Shown in pieces: positions 53,345 to 62,824 of a stretch of 64,000 nt of DNA (the first letter of the stretch is position 1; each line of letters begins with the position of its first letter). A program made the position numbers and the translations under genes. Under the pieces are notes generated by a model. The model made no database searches. It had not been told where the DNA came from and saw only the letters and a program-made list of their open reading frames with translations. The stretch lies in the NCBI GenBank assembly GCA_963834715.1, contig CAWIDE010000035.1:62001-126000 (forward strand), written 5' to 3'. Source of the DNA: CAVSUZ01 sp963834715 (GTDB lineage Bacteria > Pseudomonadota > Alphaproteobacteria > Acetobacterales > Acetobacteraceae).

Positions 53345-54692
53345 CTATGACCCACCAGCCGCAAGCTCCAGGGTAAATACCGCCCCACCCCCCTCGCGTG
53401 CGGTAGCCCGCACCGATCCGCCGTGAGCCGCCGCTATCTCGGCCACGATCGCCAAGCCGAGCCCCGCCCCCTCGCCCGCCGTCCTCAGCCGGCTGCGTTG
53501 GAACCGCCGGAAAATCAACTCCGCCTCGCCAGGCGCCAGCCCTGGCCCACGATCCAGCACGGCTCACTCGCGCCGGCGGAGCTAGGCCAACCTCCACCAC
53601 GCTCCCTGCCGGCGCATGGCGCAACGCGTTGTCCGCCAGGTTCTCCAGCGCGACCAGCAGCGCGGCCCGGTTCCCCCGGATCCGACACGGTTCATCTCCG
53701 CCGGTCAGCGCAAGATCCAACCCCCGCCGCACCGCCAGAGGGCCTAGCGTGGCGATGACCTCCCGCGCCGCCTCCCGAAGATCGATCTCGCCAGAAACAT
53801 CCAGAGGCGCCCCCTCGATCCGCGCCATCTGCAACATCTGCCCGACCAGCCGTGCCATCCGGTTCGCGTCCTGGCGCAGCCCTGCCTTCTCCGCACTGTC
53901 CGGTAGTGCATCCAGCCGTGCCATCAGAACAGCAAGCGGCGTCCGCAGCGTATGCGCGGCATCCCCCACGAAACGACGCTGCGCCGCCAGTGCATCCTCC
54001 AGACGCGCCACCGCTTCGTTCACCGCCCGAACCAGAGGCGCAATCTCACCCGGCTGCCGCTCCTCCGGAAGCCGCAGCCCCGGCCGTGACGGTCCGATGG
54101 CCAGCGCGGCTGCCGATGCCGCCCGCGCTGGTGCCAGTCCTTGGCGCACTGTCCAGGCCGCAATCAGGATTGCCACGGCGCCGATTAGTATCAATAGCAT
54201 CAGCCCGGTCGTGAAAAATTCCCTGATCAGCGAATGCCCCAGGGCCTCAAGCTGTTCGCGGCCCTGAAGCACGAAAATCCGCCATTTCCCCGCTTGGGCT
54301 GCATAACCGATCAGCCCGGCTGGATGCCCGGGCATTGGCGATAGGCGAAACAAGCCAGCTCGCCTGGGTAACAGGTCTGCCACCGTAGTATCTACAGACG
54401 GGTTGGACCCGAGTAGCGGTTTACCAGCGGCATCCGCGATCAAGTACGCGCTTTCATTCTTCCGCATCGAAAACAACACCGCCAGAGCGGGTGGGAGATC
54501 GACCCGCACGTGCCCATCTGACCCACTCCGCAGAGCGGATGCGATCACCCGAGCCTCCGACTGCAGCGGGTAATCGTCCAGGCTGTAAATCGCGACCAGA
54601 GCGCGCCAGCCGATCGCAGCCGCCCCAAGGACCATTGCGGCGATCAGCACAATCATCAGGCGCAGCACCAAGCGATGGGTCAGGGATCTCAT
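53345..54692 (-). CDS. Sensor histidine kinase, EnvZ/QseC-like, with an apparent frameshift
   Basis: N-terminal helix (LVLRLMIVLIAAMVLGAAAI), extracytoplasmic sensor, second helix (GLMLLILIGAVAILIAAWTV), HAMP region, H box FVGDAAHTLRTPLAVLMARL and N box ALENLADNALRHAP. After VVEVGLAPP the frame becomes unrelated. The expected ATP-lid part (VLDRGPGLAPGEAELIFRRF, EGAGLGLAIVAEIAAAHGG, TLELAAGGS-stop at 53345) is in another frame. One extra C near 53570 explains it. Restored length is about 448 residues. It pairs with the regulator at 54689, which overlaps it by 4 bp. Confidence 0.85.
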
Positions 54693-55363
54693 TCGGCTGC
54701 GGAAAGCAAATAACCCACACCCCGCAAGGTGTGGATGACCGCGTCTGCTCCGGCCTCCGCGAGCCGCCGGCGCAACCTGTGCACCAGCACCTCCAGCGCG
54801 TTGGAACCCAGAGTCGTTCCGAAGTCGTATAAACTCTGCTCCAGAGTCTCCCGCGTCACCACGTTCCCCTGACGCCGCAACAGCAACTCCAGCAGCGCCG
54901 TTTCCCGAGGCGGCAATACCACGCGCCCACCGTTCACTGTTGTCTGCCGGCTCACTGTATCCAACGCTAGATTCCCCAGTTCCAGCCGAACCCCCAGCAC
55001 GGCGTTTGGCCGCCGCAGCAGCGCGCGAACGCGCGAAACCAGCTCCGCCATGTGAAACGGCTTCACCAGGTAATCGTCCGCCCCTTCGTCCAGCCCGGTC
55101 ACCCGGTCTTCGGGTGCATCCCGCGCGGTCAGAATCAATATTGGAACGCTGCTCCCAGCTCGCCTAAGGCGTTGCAGCAGCGTCAGGCCGTCCCCATCAA
55201 TCAGCCCGAGGTCGAGAACAATGGCGTCATACGGGGCAACCGCCACATGGTCCTCGGCGCCCGCGAGGCCCGGCGCAACATCCACCGCGAACCCTGCCCC
55301 GATCAGCGCACGCCGCGTCAACGCGGCGAGATCCGCCTCGTCTTCAACGATCAATAAGCGCAT
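54689..55363 (-). CDS. OmpR-family response regulator
   Basis: 224 residues. Receiver: acidic pocket LLIVEDEADLAAL, phosphoacceptor Asp in DAIVLDLGLIDGDG, Thr in ILILTARDAPEDR and Lys in DDYLVKPFHMAEL. DNA-binding winged helix: LPPRETALLELLLRRQGNVV and LEVLVHRLRRRLAEAGA. It regulates transcription once phosphorylated by the adjacent kinase. The stimulus is unknown; the QseBC/PmrAB-like architecture is a loose resemblance. Confidence 0.93.
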   Translation of the reverse strand: MRLLIVEDEADLAALTRRALIGAGFAVDVAPGLAGAEDHVAVAPYDAIVLDLGLIDGDGLTLLQRLRRAGSSVPILILTARDAPEDRVTGLDEGADDYLVKPFHMAELVSRVRALLRRPNAVLGVRLELGNLALDTVSRQTTVNGGRVVLPPRETALLELLLRRQGNVVTRETLEQSLYDFGTTLGSNALEVLVHRLRRRLAEAGADAVIHTLRGVGYLLSAAE

Positions 55364-55549
55364 CCGGCATTAAGCCCGCACACCAGCTTACACACCGCTT
55401 ACGCATATAGAACGTCCGCTCTGAACCTCCCGTGATCCTCGACCACACCAGTTTGCCGCGACGTTCTTATCGGCTTCAGGATGGAAATCGCCTGCCTACT
55501 CTTATACTGCATTGCAACATGCCCCCTGTGGCGCTAATCTGCCCAAATC

Positions 55550-56614
55550 ATGGGCAACCGTAACACAGCAACCACGCTTCGCCCGATCGACTTTGGCCGC
55601 GGCGTATGCATTGAAACGCCAGTGATCCTGGCACCCATGTCCGGTGTCACCGATCTGCCGTTCCGCCGCCTCGCCAAGCAGCAAGGCGCCGGCATGGTCG
55701 TTTCCGAAATGATTGCTTCCTGGGCCATGATCCGGGAAAACCGCAATACGCTTCGCATGGCCGAGGTGGACGGCTGCGGTGGCATCTCCGCGCTGCAGCT
55801 CGCCGGCTGCGAGCCCGTCGCCATGGCCGAGGCCGCCCGCCTCGGGATAGACCATGGCGCCGACCTGATTGACATCAATTTCGGCTGCCCGGTCAAAAAA
55901 GTGGCAGTTGGCCAACAGGCCGGCTCCGCCCTGATGAGAGATCAGGCAAACGCCGCTGCTATCCTGGAAGCAACCGTCCGCGCCGTCCCGGTCCCGGTGA
56001 CTCTCAAAATGCGCATGGGCTGGGACCACACGAACCTGAACGCCCCCCGCATCGCCCGGATCGCACAGGACTGCGGCATCCGCATGGTCACCGTGCACGG
56101 CCGCACCCGCCAGCAGTTCTACAACGGCAACGCCGACTGGGACTTCATCCGGCAGGTAAAGCAGAGCGTCAGCATCCCGGTCATCGCCAACGGCGACATC
56201 CTCACAGAGCAGGACGCAGCCGCTGCGTTGCACCGCTCCGGCGCAGACGGCGTAATGATCGGCCGTGGCTGCTACGGGCGGCCGTGGTTCCCCGCCCGCG
56301 TCGCCCAGTACCTGCGCACCGGCACCACCCTCCCCGAGCCATCCCTAGACCAGCAGCGCGCCATATTGCTCTCACATTATGACGCCATGCTCACCCAGCA
56401 TGGGCGCGAATCCGGCATGCGGCTCGCCCGCAAGCACGTGGCCTGGTACTCACGGGGCCTGCCAGGATCGGCCGAGTTTCGCGCCACGGTCATGCGACTG
56501 GACGACACCGATGCGGTGATCCGTCTGGTCCACGACTATTTCGACAGGCTCATCGCAAAGGGCATTACCCGAAGCGCACTCAACCGCGCCGAAGCACTGG
56601 CAGAAGCAGCATGA
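55550..56614 (+). CDS. dusB: tRNA-dihydrouridine synthase B
   Basis: A 354-residue flavoenzyme reducing uridines in tRNA. FMN/substrate landmarks: VILAPMSGVTDLPFRRLAKQ, LIDINFGCPVKKV with the catalytic Cys, MVTVHGRTRQQFYNG, and GADGVMIGRGCYGRPWFPAR. Start of the ntr cluster; in alphaproteobacteria dusB (nifR3) typically precedes ntrBC as here, and the operon promoter is probably in 55364-55549. Confidence 0.95.
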   Translation: MGNRNTATTLRPIDFGRGVCIETPVILAPMSGVTDLPFRRLAKQQGAGMVVSEMIASWAMIRENRNTLRMAEVDGCGGISALQLAGCEPVAMAEAARLGIDHGADLIDINFGCPVKKVAVGQQAGSALMRDQANAAAILEATVRAVPVPVTLKMRMGWDHTNLNAPRIARIAQDCGIRMVTVHGRTRQQFYNGNADWDFIRQVKQSVSIPVIANGDILTEQDAAAALHRSGADGVMIGRGCYGRPWFPARVAQYLRTGTTLPEPSLDQQRAILLSHYDAMLTQHGRESGMRLARKHVAWYSRGLPGSAEFRATVMRLDDTDAVIRLVHDYFDRLIAKGITRSALNRAEALAEAA

Positions 56615-56638
56615 GCGGTACCGCACGCAACCGATCGT

Positions 56639-57751
56639 ATGCCGCTATCGGGATCAACCGGACCCCACACCCAGCCGTGGATTCCGGCACAATCCTCGAA
56701 CTCGCTGCCGCTACCCGTCGTCATACTCGACCCCGCAGACCGGTTCCGTTTCGCCAACCCCGCGGCCGAGCAGTTCCTGGGCATCTCCTTCACCCAACTC
56801 CGCAACCTGAACCTCGCCGACATCATCCCTTCGGATAACCCGCTCTTTCTCCTGCTCCAGCAGGTCCGTACCCACGAGGTTACCGCCTGTGATTACGACC
56901 TCACGCTGGAGAGCCCGCGCCTCCATAAGCGCGATATCGCCGCGCAAGGATCCCCACTCCCAGATGAACCGGGCTCCATCCTGCTCCTGTTGCAGGATGC
57001 CTCCGCCGTTCGCGCCCTCGATCGGCAAATTGCCTTCCGCGGCGCCGCCCGCAGCGTTAGCGGCATGGCCGCCATCCTGGCCCACGAGGTGAAAAACCCC
57101 CTCTCCGGCATTCGCGGGGCCGCGCAGTTATTAGAAGCGAGCGTGCCAGAGCAGGACCGGGAGCTGGCAACACTCATTAAGGACGAAGCGGACCGCATCC
57201 GCGCGATTATGGACCGCATGGACATGTTCGGCGAAAAGCCGCTCGCCCGATCCGCCGTGAACGTGCACCGGGTATTGGAGCACGTCCGTCGACTTGCCCA
57301 AAACGGCTTCGCCGCCGGCATTCGGTTTCAGGAACTCTACGACCCTTCGTTGCCCCCGGTGTGGGGCAACCGGGACCAATTGATCCAGGCCGTGCTCAAC
57401 CTGGTAAAAAACGCGGCGGAAGCGCTCTCCCAACGCCAGGATCCCGAGATCGTGCTGAGCACCGCATTCCAGCACGGAATGCGCTTGGCGGTTGCCGGAT
57501 CCCCACGCCGTCTCGATCTGCCACTCCTGGTTTCAATCCGCGACAACGGACCCGGAATCCCGGAGGATATCCTCCCGCACCTGTTCGAGCCATTCATCAC
57601 CACCAAAGCCTCAGGCAGCGGCCTGGGTCTTGCACTCGTCGCCAAGATCATCGGCGACCATGGGGGGCTGATCGAGGTCGATAGCCGACCCGGCCGGACC
57701 GAGTTCCGGCTTCATCTGCCGGTGGTGACAGATGAGGATAGCGATCCGTGA
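56639..57751 (+). CDS. ntrB: Nitrogen regulation sensor kinase NtrB (GlnL)
   Basis: 370 residues. N-terminal PAS domain (VVILDPADRFRFANPAAEQF), H box ILAHEVKNPLSGIRGAAQLL, N box LNLVKNAAEALSQ, G boxes DNGPGIP and SGSGLGLALVAKIIGDHGG. No membrane segments: cytoplasmic, controlled by PII. It phosphorylates NtrC, whose GTG overlaps this gene by 4 bp. Confidence 0.95.
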   Translation: MPLSGSTGPHTQPWIPAQSSNSLPLPVVILDPADRFRFANPAAEQFLGISFTQLRNLNLADIIPSDNPLFLLLQQVRTHEVTACDYDLTLESPRLHKRDIAAQGSPLPDEPGSILLLLQDASAVRALDRQIAFRGAARSVSGMAAILAHEVKNPLSGIRGAAQLLEASVPEQDRELATLIKDEADRIRAIMDRMDMFGEKPLARSAVNVHRVLEHVRRLAQNGFAAGIRFQELYDPSLPPVWGNRDQLIQAVLNLVKNAAEALSQRQDPEIVLSTAFQHGMRLAVAGSPRRLDLPLLVSIRDNGPGIPEDILPHLFEPFITTKASGSGLGLALVAKIIGDHGGLIEVDSRPGRTEFRLHLPVVTDEDSDP

Positions 57752-59199
57752 GTGCCACGCCCCCCACCGTTCTCGTCGCTGACGACGACCGCTCCATTCG
57801 TACCGTCCTGACCCAGGCCCTCGGGAGATCTGGCTACCAGGTCCGCAGCACCGGCAATGCCGCAACCCTGTGGCGCTGGCTCGAGGACGGCGAGGGGGAT
57901 CTCGTAATAACCGACGTCGTAATGCCAGACGCAAACGGCCTCGACCTGATCCCCCGAATCCGCCGCGTCCGTCCGAATCTGCGGGTCGTGGTCATGAGCG
58001 CTCAATCCACCCTCATGACTGCCGTCAAAGCCGCCCAACAGGGCGCCTTCGAGTACCTGCCCAAACCGTTTGACCTGGATGAGCTGATCGCCGTCGTCGG
58101 CCGGGCGCTGACCGCTCCTTCCGGGCGCGTCGACCAGACCGATCTCTCCGAGGACAGCAACGGCAAGCTGCCCCTGATTGGCCGCAGCCCGGCTATGCAA
58201 GAGATCTACCGCACCATTGCCCGGCTCACCACGGCCGACCTGACGGTCATGATCAACGGCGAGTCCGGTACCGGCAAGGAATTGGTTGCTCGCGCTCTGC
58301 ACGATTATGGCAAGCGCCGCGATGGCCCTTTCGTAGCGATCAACATGGCCGCCATTCCGCGCGAACTGATCGAGAGCGAACTGTTCGGCCATGAGCGCGG
58401 CGCCTTCACCGGCGCCCTGGCACGCAGCCAGGGCCGGTTCGAACAAGCCAACGGCGGCACACTGTTCCTTGATGAGATCGGCGATATGCCGCCGGAGGCC
58501 CAGACTCGTCTCCTCCGCGTCCTCCAGGAGGGGGAGTTCACCACCGTCGGCGGACGCCAGCCCATCAAGGCCAACGTTCGCATCATTGCCGCAACCCACC
58601 GTGACCTTCGCGCCGCCATCCGCCAGGGCACCTTCCGCGAGGACCTGTTCTATCGCCTGAATGTCGTGCCGATCCGCCTGCCGCCCCTGCGCGAGCGGCT
58701 TGAGGACATCCCATTGCTAGCACGACATTTCCTGGACCGGGCCAGAATCGATGGCCTAGCCCTCAAGCAACTTGATCAGGGCGCCTTGGAGCGCCTGAAG
58801 ATGCACTCATGGCCCGGCAACGTCCGCGAGTTGGAAAACCTCATCCGCCGCCTCGCCGCGCTCTGCCCCGACGAAGTCATCGCCGCCGACATCATCGGCG
58901 CAGAGCTGTCGGAACCCATCCTGGAGAAGGAAACCACCAGTGCGAGCGGTGCCGAGCCGTTGTCCAGGGCGGTCGAACGGCATGTCCGGCAATTCCTCGC
59001 CTCCCATGAGGGCGGGCTCGCCCCCAGTGGGATCTACGATCGGGTCATCGCCGAGGTTGAGCGTCCGCTGATCCGCCTGACCTTGGCTGCCACGCGCGGC
59101 AACCAAATTAAAGCCGCAGCCATGCTGGGGCTGAACCGCAATACGCTACGCAAGAAAATCCGCGATCTGGAGATTTCCGTTGTTCGGGGGGTCGTCTGA
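57748..59199 (+). CDS. ntrC: Nitrogen regulator NtrC, sigma-54 activator
   Basis: 483 residues. Receiver (VLVADDDRSIRTVL, Asp in VITDVVMPDANGLD), AAA+ domain with Walker A INGESGTGKELVARAL, sigma-54 loop ERGAFTGALARSQG and NGGTLFLDEIGDMPPEAQ. The Fis-type helix-turn-helix is at the end (IKAAAMLGLNRNTLRKKIRD). It activates glnA and other nitrogen genes. It starts at GTG. Confidence 0.96.
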   Translation: MSATPPTVLVADDDRSIRTVLTQALGRSGYQVRSTGNAATLWRWLEDGEGDLVITDVVMPDANGLDLIPRIRRVRPNLRVVVMSAQSTLMTAVKAAQQGAFEYLPKPFDLDELIAVVGRALTAPSGRVDQTDLSEDSNGKLPLIGRSPAMQEIYRTIARLTTADLTVMINGESGTGKELVARALHDYGKRRDGPFVAINMAAIPRELIESELFGHERGAFTGALARSQGRFEQANGGTLFLDEIGDMPPEAQTRLLRVLQEGEFTTVGGRQPIKANVRIIAATHRDLRAAIRQGTFREDLFYRLNVVPIRLPPLRERLEDIPLLARHFLDRARIDGLALKQLDQGALERLKMHSWPGNVRELENLIRRLAALCPDEVIAADIIGAELSEPILEKETTSASGAEPLSRAVERHVRQFLASHEGGLAPSGIYDRVIAEVERPLIRLTLAATRGNQIKAAAMLGLNRNTLRKKIRDLEISVVRGVV

Positions 59200-61414
59200 G
59201 GCATCCACTACCGGTGCCGGGGTGACAGAAGAGGGCCGCCGGTCCTGGACCCAGCGCGCTGCCGACATCCTGCTGGGCCGTGCCGTTACCATTGCTCTGG
59301 TGATGCTGGCCCTTGCGGTGGGCGTCAGCACATTCCTGATCCTCGCGCGCGGCCAGCCCTCGGGCGTCAGCCCAGGAGCAGGCGTTGGGCTGGTCCTCGC
59401 CAATCTCAGTGCCCTGCTCCTACTCGGGGTCGTAGCGGCCGGTCGCCTCACCCGCGTCTGGGTTGAACGCCGGCGCGGTTCCGCAGGCTCACGCCTGCAC
59501 GTGCGCCTCGTCATGCTGTTCGGTGGCGTCGCGGTTGCCCCGACCATTGTAGTTGCCGGCTTCGCCGTCGCGTTCTTCCACTTCGGTATTCAGGCCTGGT
59601 TCAACGATCCGGTCCGCAACGCAATCACCAACTCCCTTCAGGTTGCACGCGGCTACCTGCAGGAACACCGTGACAACATCCGCGCTGTCGCGCTGGAGAT
59701 GGCAGCCGACCTGAACCGCACCGGCGACGTGCTGGCCTTCGATCCCAACGCGTTCGGACGGATTCTCCTGGGCCAGACCGCCGTGCGCGGCCTGACAGAG
59801 GCAGTGATTTACGATCCGGCCACCGGGCAGGTCATGGCCTCCGCCGGCTTGTTCGGTGGTCTTGGCGTGGAACCGCCCCCGCCCTGGGCCATCGCACAGG
59901 CGGATAAGGGCGACGTGGTCGTGCTCGATTCGGCCGATGGCACTCGGGTGCGAGCCCTGGTGCAGCTCAACTCGATACCCCCGCTGCTACTCATGGTCGG
60001 GCGCCCTGTGGACCCCGCCATCCTGCATTACATGCAACGCACAGAGCAGGCAGTCGCTGCGTATAACCGGCTGGATCAGAACCGTTCCTGGCTGCAGGTG
60101 GCCTTCGCCTGGATCTTTGCCATCGTCGCCTTACTGGTCCTGGCAGCCGCGGTCCTGATCGGCCTGATGCTGGCCAACCAGATCGTGCGGCCGATCGGGG
60201 GACTAATGAATGCCGCCGACCGGGTTCGCGGTGGCGATCTCAAGGTTCGCGTACCCGAAAGCCGGGTGGACGATGAGATCGCTGGGCTTTCGCGCGCCTT
60301 CAACCGCATGACCGGCCAGCTAGCGGCACAACGCGCCGAGCTGATGGAAGCCTACCGGCAAATCGACAGCCGCCGGCACTTCACGGAGACCGTGCTCTCC
60401 GGCGTCTCGGCCGGTGTGATAGGCCTTGATGTGGACGGCCGGGTTGAGCTACCGAACCGCGCGGCCGACGAGTTGCTCGGCGTTGACCTCCTGGCCGCAA
60501 CTGGCGAATCGCTTACCGCGATTGCACCAGAATTCACTCCGCTGATTCATGCCGCGAAGAGCGATCCGCGACATCCCCACATGGGCGAACTGCAAATCGG
60601 CCCCTCCAACAATCGGCGCACGCTGCTCGTCAGAATCAGCGCGCAGATGGCAGGCGAGTTTCCGTCCGGCTTCGTCGTGACATTCGACGACATTACTGAA
60701 CTGCAAGCAGCGCAACGCAAGGCGGCGTGGGCTGACGTGGCACGGCGCATTGCGCACGAAATCAAAAATCCTCTCACGCCAATCCAGCTGGCGGCGGAGC
60801 GACTGAAGCGACGATTTGGGCGCGAAATCACCTCGGATCCAGACACTTTTATGCAATGCGCCGAAACCATCGTGCGTCACGTCGGCGACATCGGACGCAT
60901 GGTGGACGAATTTTCGGCGTTTGCGCGCATGCCCCAACCGTCTATCAAGGCGGAGGATCTCGGACGCATCGCACGGGAGGCATTGGTGCTGCAAAAGGCC
61001 GCACGGCCCCAAATCGATTGGCGAGCCGATATCCCCGAGCGCGGCCCGGTTGTCGTCTGCGACCGGCGAATGGTTCGGCAGGCCTTGATGAATCTGCTGC
61101 AGAATGCCGCCGATGCGGTGGCAATGCGCCCAGCGGCCAACGATACCGGCGTGATCGAGGTCGTGGTACGCTCTCTGGACGGCGAAGTGCAGATTGTCGT
61201 GACGGACAACGGCGTCGGACTGCCCCAGGCGGATCGTGCCCGGCTGACCGAACCTTACGTCACCCACAAACCCAAGGGGACCGGACTCGGGCTAGCGATA
61301 GTAAAGAAGATCATGGAGGATCATGGGGGACGCTTCGCCATTGACGACCGACCCGATGGTCCGGGCGCGATAGCGACCCTCATCCTGCCTCAGAGAATTG
61401 CCGATGCCGCATGA
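59180..61414 (+). CDS. ntrY: Nitrogen regulation sensor kinase NtrY
   Basis: 744 residues. Three or so N-terminal helices (AVTIALVMLALAVGVSTFLI; GLVLANLSALLLLGVVAAGR; VMLFGGVAVAPTIVVAGFAV), an extracytoplasmic region, a further helix and HAMP (NQIVRPIGGLMNAADRVRGG). Then a PAS domain, H box RRIAHEIKNPLTPIQLAAER and ATPase boxes NLLQNAADAVAM, DNGVGLPQ, KGTGLGLAIVKKIMEDHGG. I used the TTG at 59180, 8 nt after GGAG and overlapping ntrC by 20 bp; a GTG at 59222 is an alternative. Partner of NtrX. Confidence 0.95.
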   Translation: MFGGSSEASTTGAGVTEEGRRSWTQRAADILLGRAVTIALVMLALAVGVSTFLILARGQPSGVSPGAGVGLVLANLSALLLLGVVAAGRLTRVWVERRRGSAGSRLHVRLVMLFGGVAVAPTIVVAGFAVAFFHFGIQAWFNDPVRNAITNSLQVARGYLQEHRDNIRAVALEMAADLNRTGDVLAFDPNAFGRILLGQTAVRGLTEAVIYDPATGQVMASAGLFGGLGVEPPPPWAIAQADKGDVVVLDSADGTRVRALVQLNSIPPLLLMVGRPVDPAILHYMQRTEQAVAAYNRLDQNRSWLQVAFAWIFAIVALLVLAAAVLIGLMLANQIVRPIGGLMNAADRVRGGDLKVRVPESRVDDEIAGLSRAFNRMTGQLAAQRAELMEAYRQIDSRRHFTETVLSGVSAGVIGLDVDGRVELPNRAADELLGVDLLAATGESLTAIAPEFTPLIHAAKSDPRHPHMGELQIGPSNNRRTLLVRISAQMAGEFPSGFVVTFDDITELQAAQRKAAWADVARRIAHEIKNPLTPIQLAAERLKRRFGREITSDPDTFMQCAETIVRHVGDIGRMVDEFSAFARMPQPSIKAEDLGRIAREALVLQKAARPQIDWRADIPERGPVVVCDRRMVRQALMNLLQNAADAVAMRPAANDTGVIEVVVRSLDGEVQIVVTDNGVGLPQADRARLTEPYVTHKPKGTGLGLAIVKKIMEDHGGRFAIDDRPDGPGAIATLILPQRIADAA

Positions 61415-62807
61415 CATCCTGATTGTCGATGACGAGCCTGACATCCGCCTGCTGATCGATGGGATTCTCCGCGACGAAGGCTACGACACACGGCAGGCCG
61501 GTGACTCCGATGCGGCCTTGGCCGCCTTCCGCGTCCGGCGCCCGTCGCTGGCGCTCCTCGACGTCTGGCTCCAAGGCTCGCGCATGGACGGGCTCGGAAT
61601 CCTCAGCTCCTTTCATCGCGAGGAGCCGCAGGTGCCGGTGGTGATAATTTCGGGCCACGGCACGATCGAAATGGCCGTGCAGGCAATTCAGCAAGGCGCA
61701 TATGACTTCATCGAGAAGCCGTTCGAATCCGATCGGTTGCTGCTCGTGGTGCGGCGGGCTCTCGAGGCTGCCGCCTTAGCTCGGGAGAACGCCGAGCTGC
61801 GGCTGCGGGCCGGATCGGAAAGCGAGCTGACCGGTACCTCTGCAGCTATTACGAGCGTACGTACACAGATCGAGCGGGTTGCCCCCACAGGCTCACGCGT
61901 ACTGATCCACGGGCCCGCCGGGTCCGGGAAGGAAGTAGCGGCACGCAGTATTCACATGCGCTCACGTCGTTCATCCGGACCGTTCGTCATCCTGAACTGC
62001 GCAACCTTGGCTCCGGCCCGCTTTGAGGAGGAGCTGTTTGGAGTCGAAGCCGGGCCGGATCCCATGTCATATCCGCGGCGATCAGGCGTCCTCGAGCGGG
62101 CGCATGGCGGCACACTGTTGCTCGACGAGGTCTCCGATATGCCTCTGGAGACCCAGGGCAAGATCGTGCGCGCGCTGCAAGACCAGTCGTTCGAACGACT
62201 AGGTGGTTCAGCACGGGTGAAGGTCGATATTCGAGTGATCGCCACAACCAACCGCGAGCTGCACGCCGAAATAGCGGCAGCTCGTTTTCGTGAAGACCTG
62301 TACTATCGACTGGCGGTTGTGCCGCTGAGGATGCCGGCACTGCGCGAGAGACGTGAGGATATTCCGGCGCTCGCCGAATACTTCATGACACATTCAGCGG
62401 CGACTTCCGGCATACCACGCCGCGTCATCTCCGCCGATGCAACGGCCGCACTGCAGGCCTACGATTGGCCCGGAAATGTCCGCCAGTTGCGTAACCTGAT
62501 CGACTGGTTGCTGATTATGGCTCCGGGCAGCCCGTCCGACCCGGTCCGACCCGATATGCTCCCACCTGAAATTTCCTCCAATGCCCCAGCTTTGCTCAAC
62601 ATCGATCCTACCGCGGATATGATGGCTCTACCGTTGCGGGAGGCGCGCGATCTGTTCGAAACCCAATACTTACAAGCGCAGCTCCTGCGATTTGGCGGCA
62701 ACATCAGCCGTACTGCGCAGTTCGTGGGCATGGAACGCAGCGCGCTCCACCGGAAGCTCAAGCAGCTCGGCGTCAATGCCGACGAAAAGGAACGGGTTGG
62801 AAGCTGA
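61404..62807 (+). CDS. ntrX: Nitrogen/redox regulator NtrX without GAFTGA loop
   Basis: 467 residues. Receiver (ILIVDDEPDIRLLIDGILRD, Asp in LALLDVWLQGSRMDGLG, Lys in DFIEKPFESDRL), AAA+ domain with Walker A IHGPAGSGKEVAARSI and GGTLLLDEVSDMPLETQ, and a Fis-like C-terminus (NISRTAQFVGMERSALHRKL). Where NtrC has GAFTGA this protein has EAGPDPMSYPRRSG, so it should not contact sigma-54. That is a known trait of alphaproteobacterial NtrX. ATG 61404 was chosen over TTG 61398. Converges on dnaA with 17 bp between stops. Confidence 0.94.
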   Translation: MPHDILIVDDEPDIRLLIDGILRDEGYDTRQAGDSDAALAAFRVRRPSLALLDVWLQGSRMDGLGILSSFHREEPQVPVVIISGHGTIEMAVQAIQQGAYDFIEKPFESDRLLLVVRRALEAAALARENAELRLRAGSESELTGTSAAITSVRTQIERVAPTGSRVLIHGPAGSGKEVAARSIHMRSRRSSGPFVILNCATLAPARFEEELFGVEAGPDPMSYPRRSGVLERAHGGTLLLDEVSDMPLETQGKIVRALQDQSFERLGGSARVKVDIRVIATTNRELHAEIAAARFREDLYYRLAVVPLRMPALRERREDIPALAEYFMTHSAATSGIPRRVISADATAALQAYDWPGNVRQLRNLIDWLLIMAPGSPSDPVRPDMLPPEISSNAPALLNIDPTADMMALPLREARDLFETQYLQAQLLRFGGNISRTAQFVGMERSALHRKLKQLGVNADEKERVGS

Positions 62808-62824
62808 CCGACAAGGCTTCCCAG

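Noticed and set aside
55364..55549. tRNA or small RNA upstream of dusB
   Set aside because: No cloverleaf or strong stem could be made from this 186-bp stretch; best read as a promoter region.
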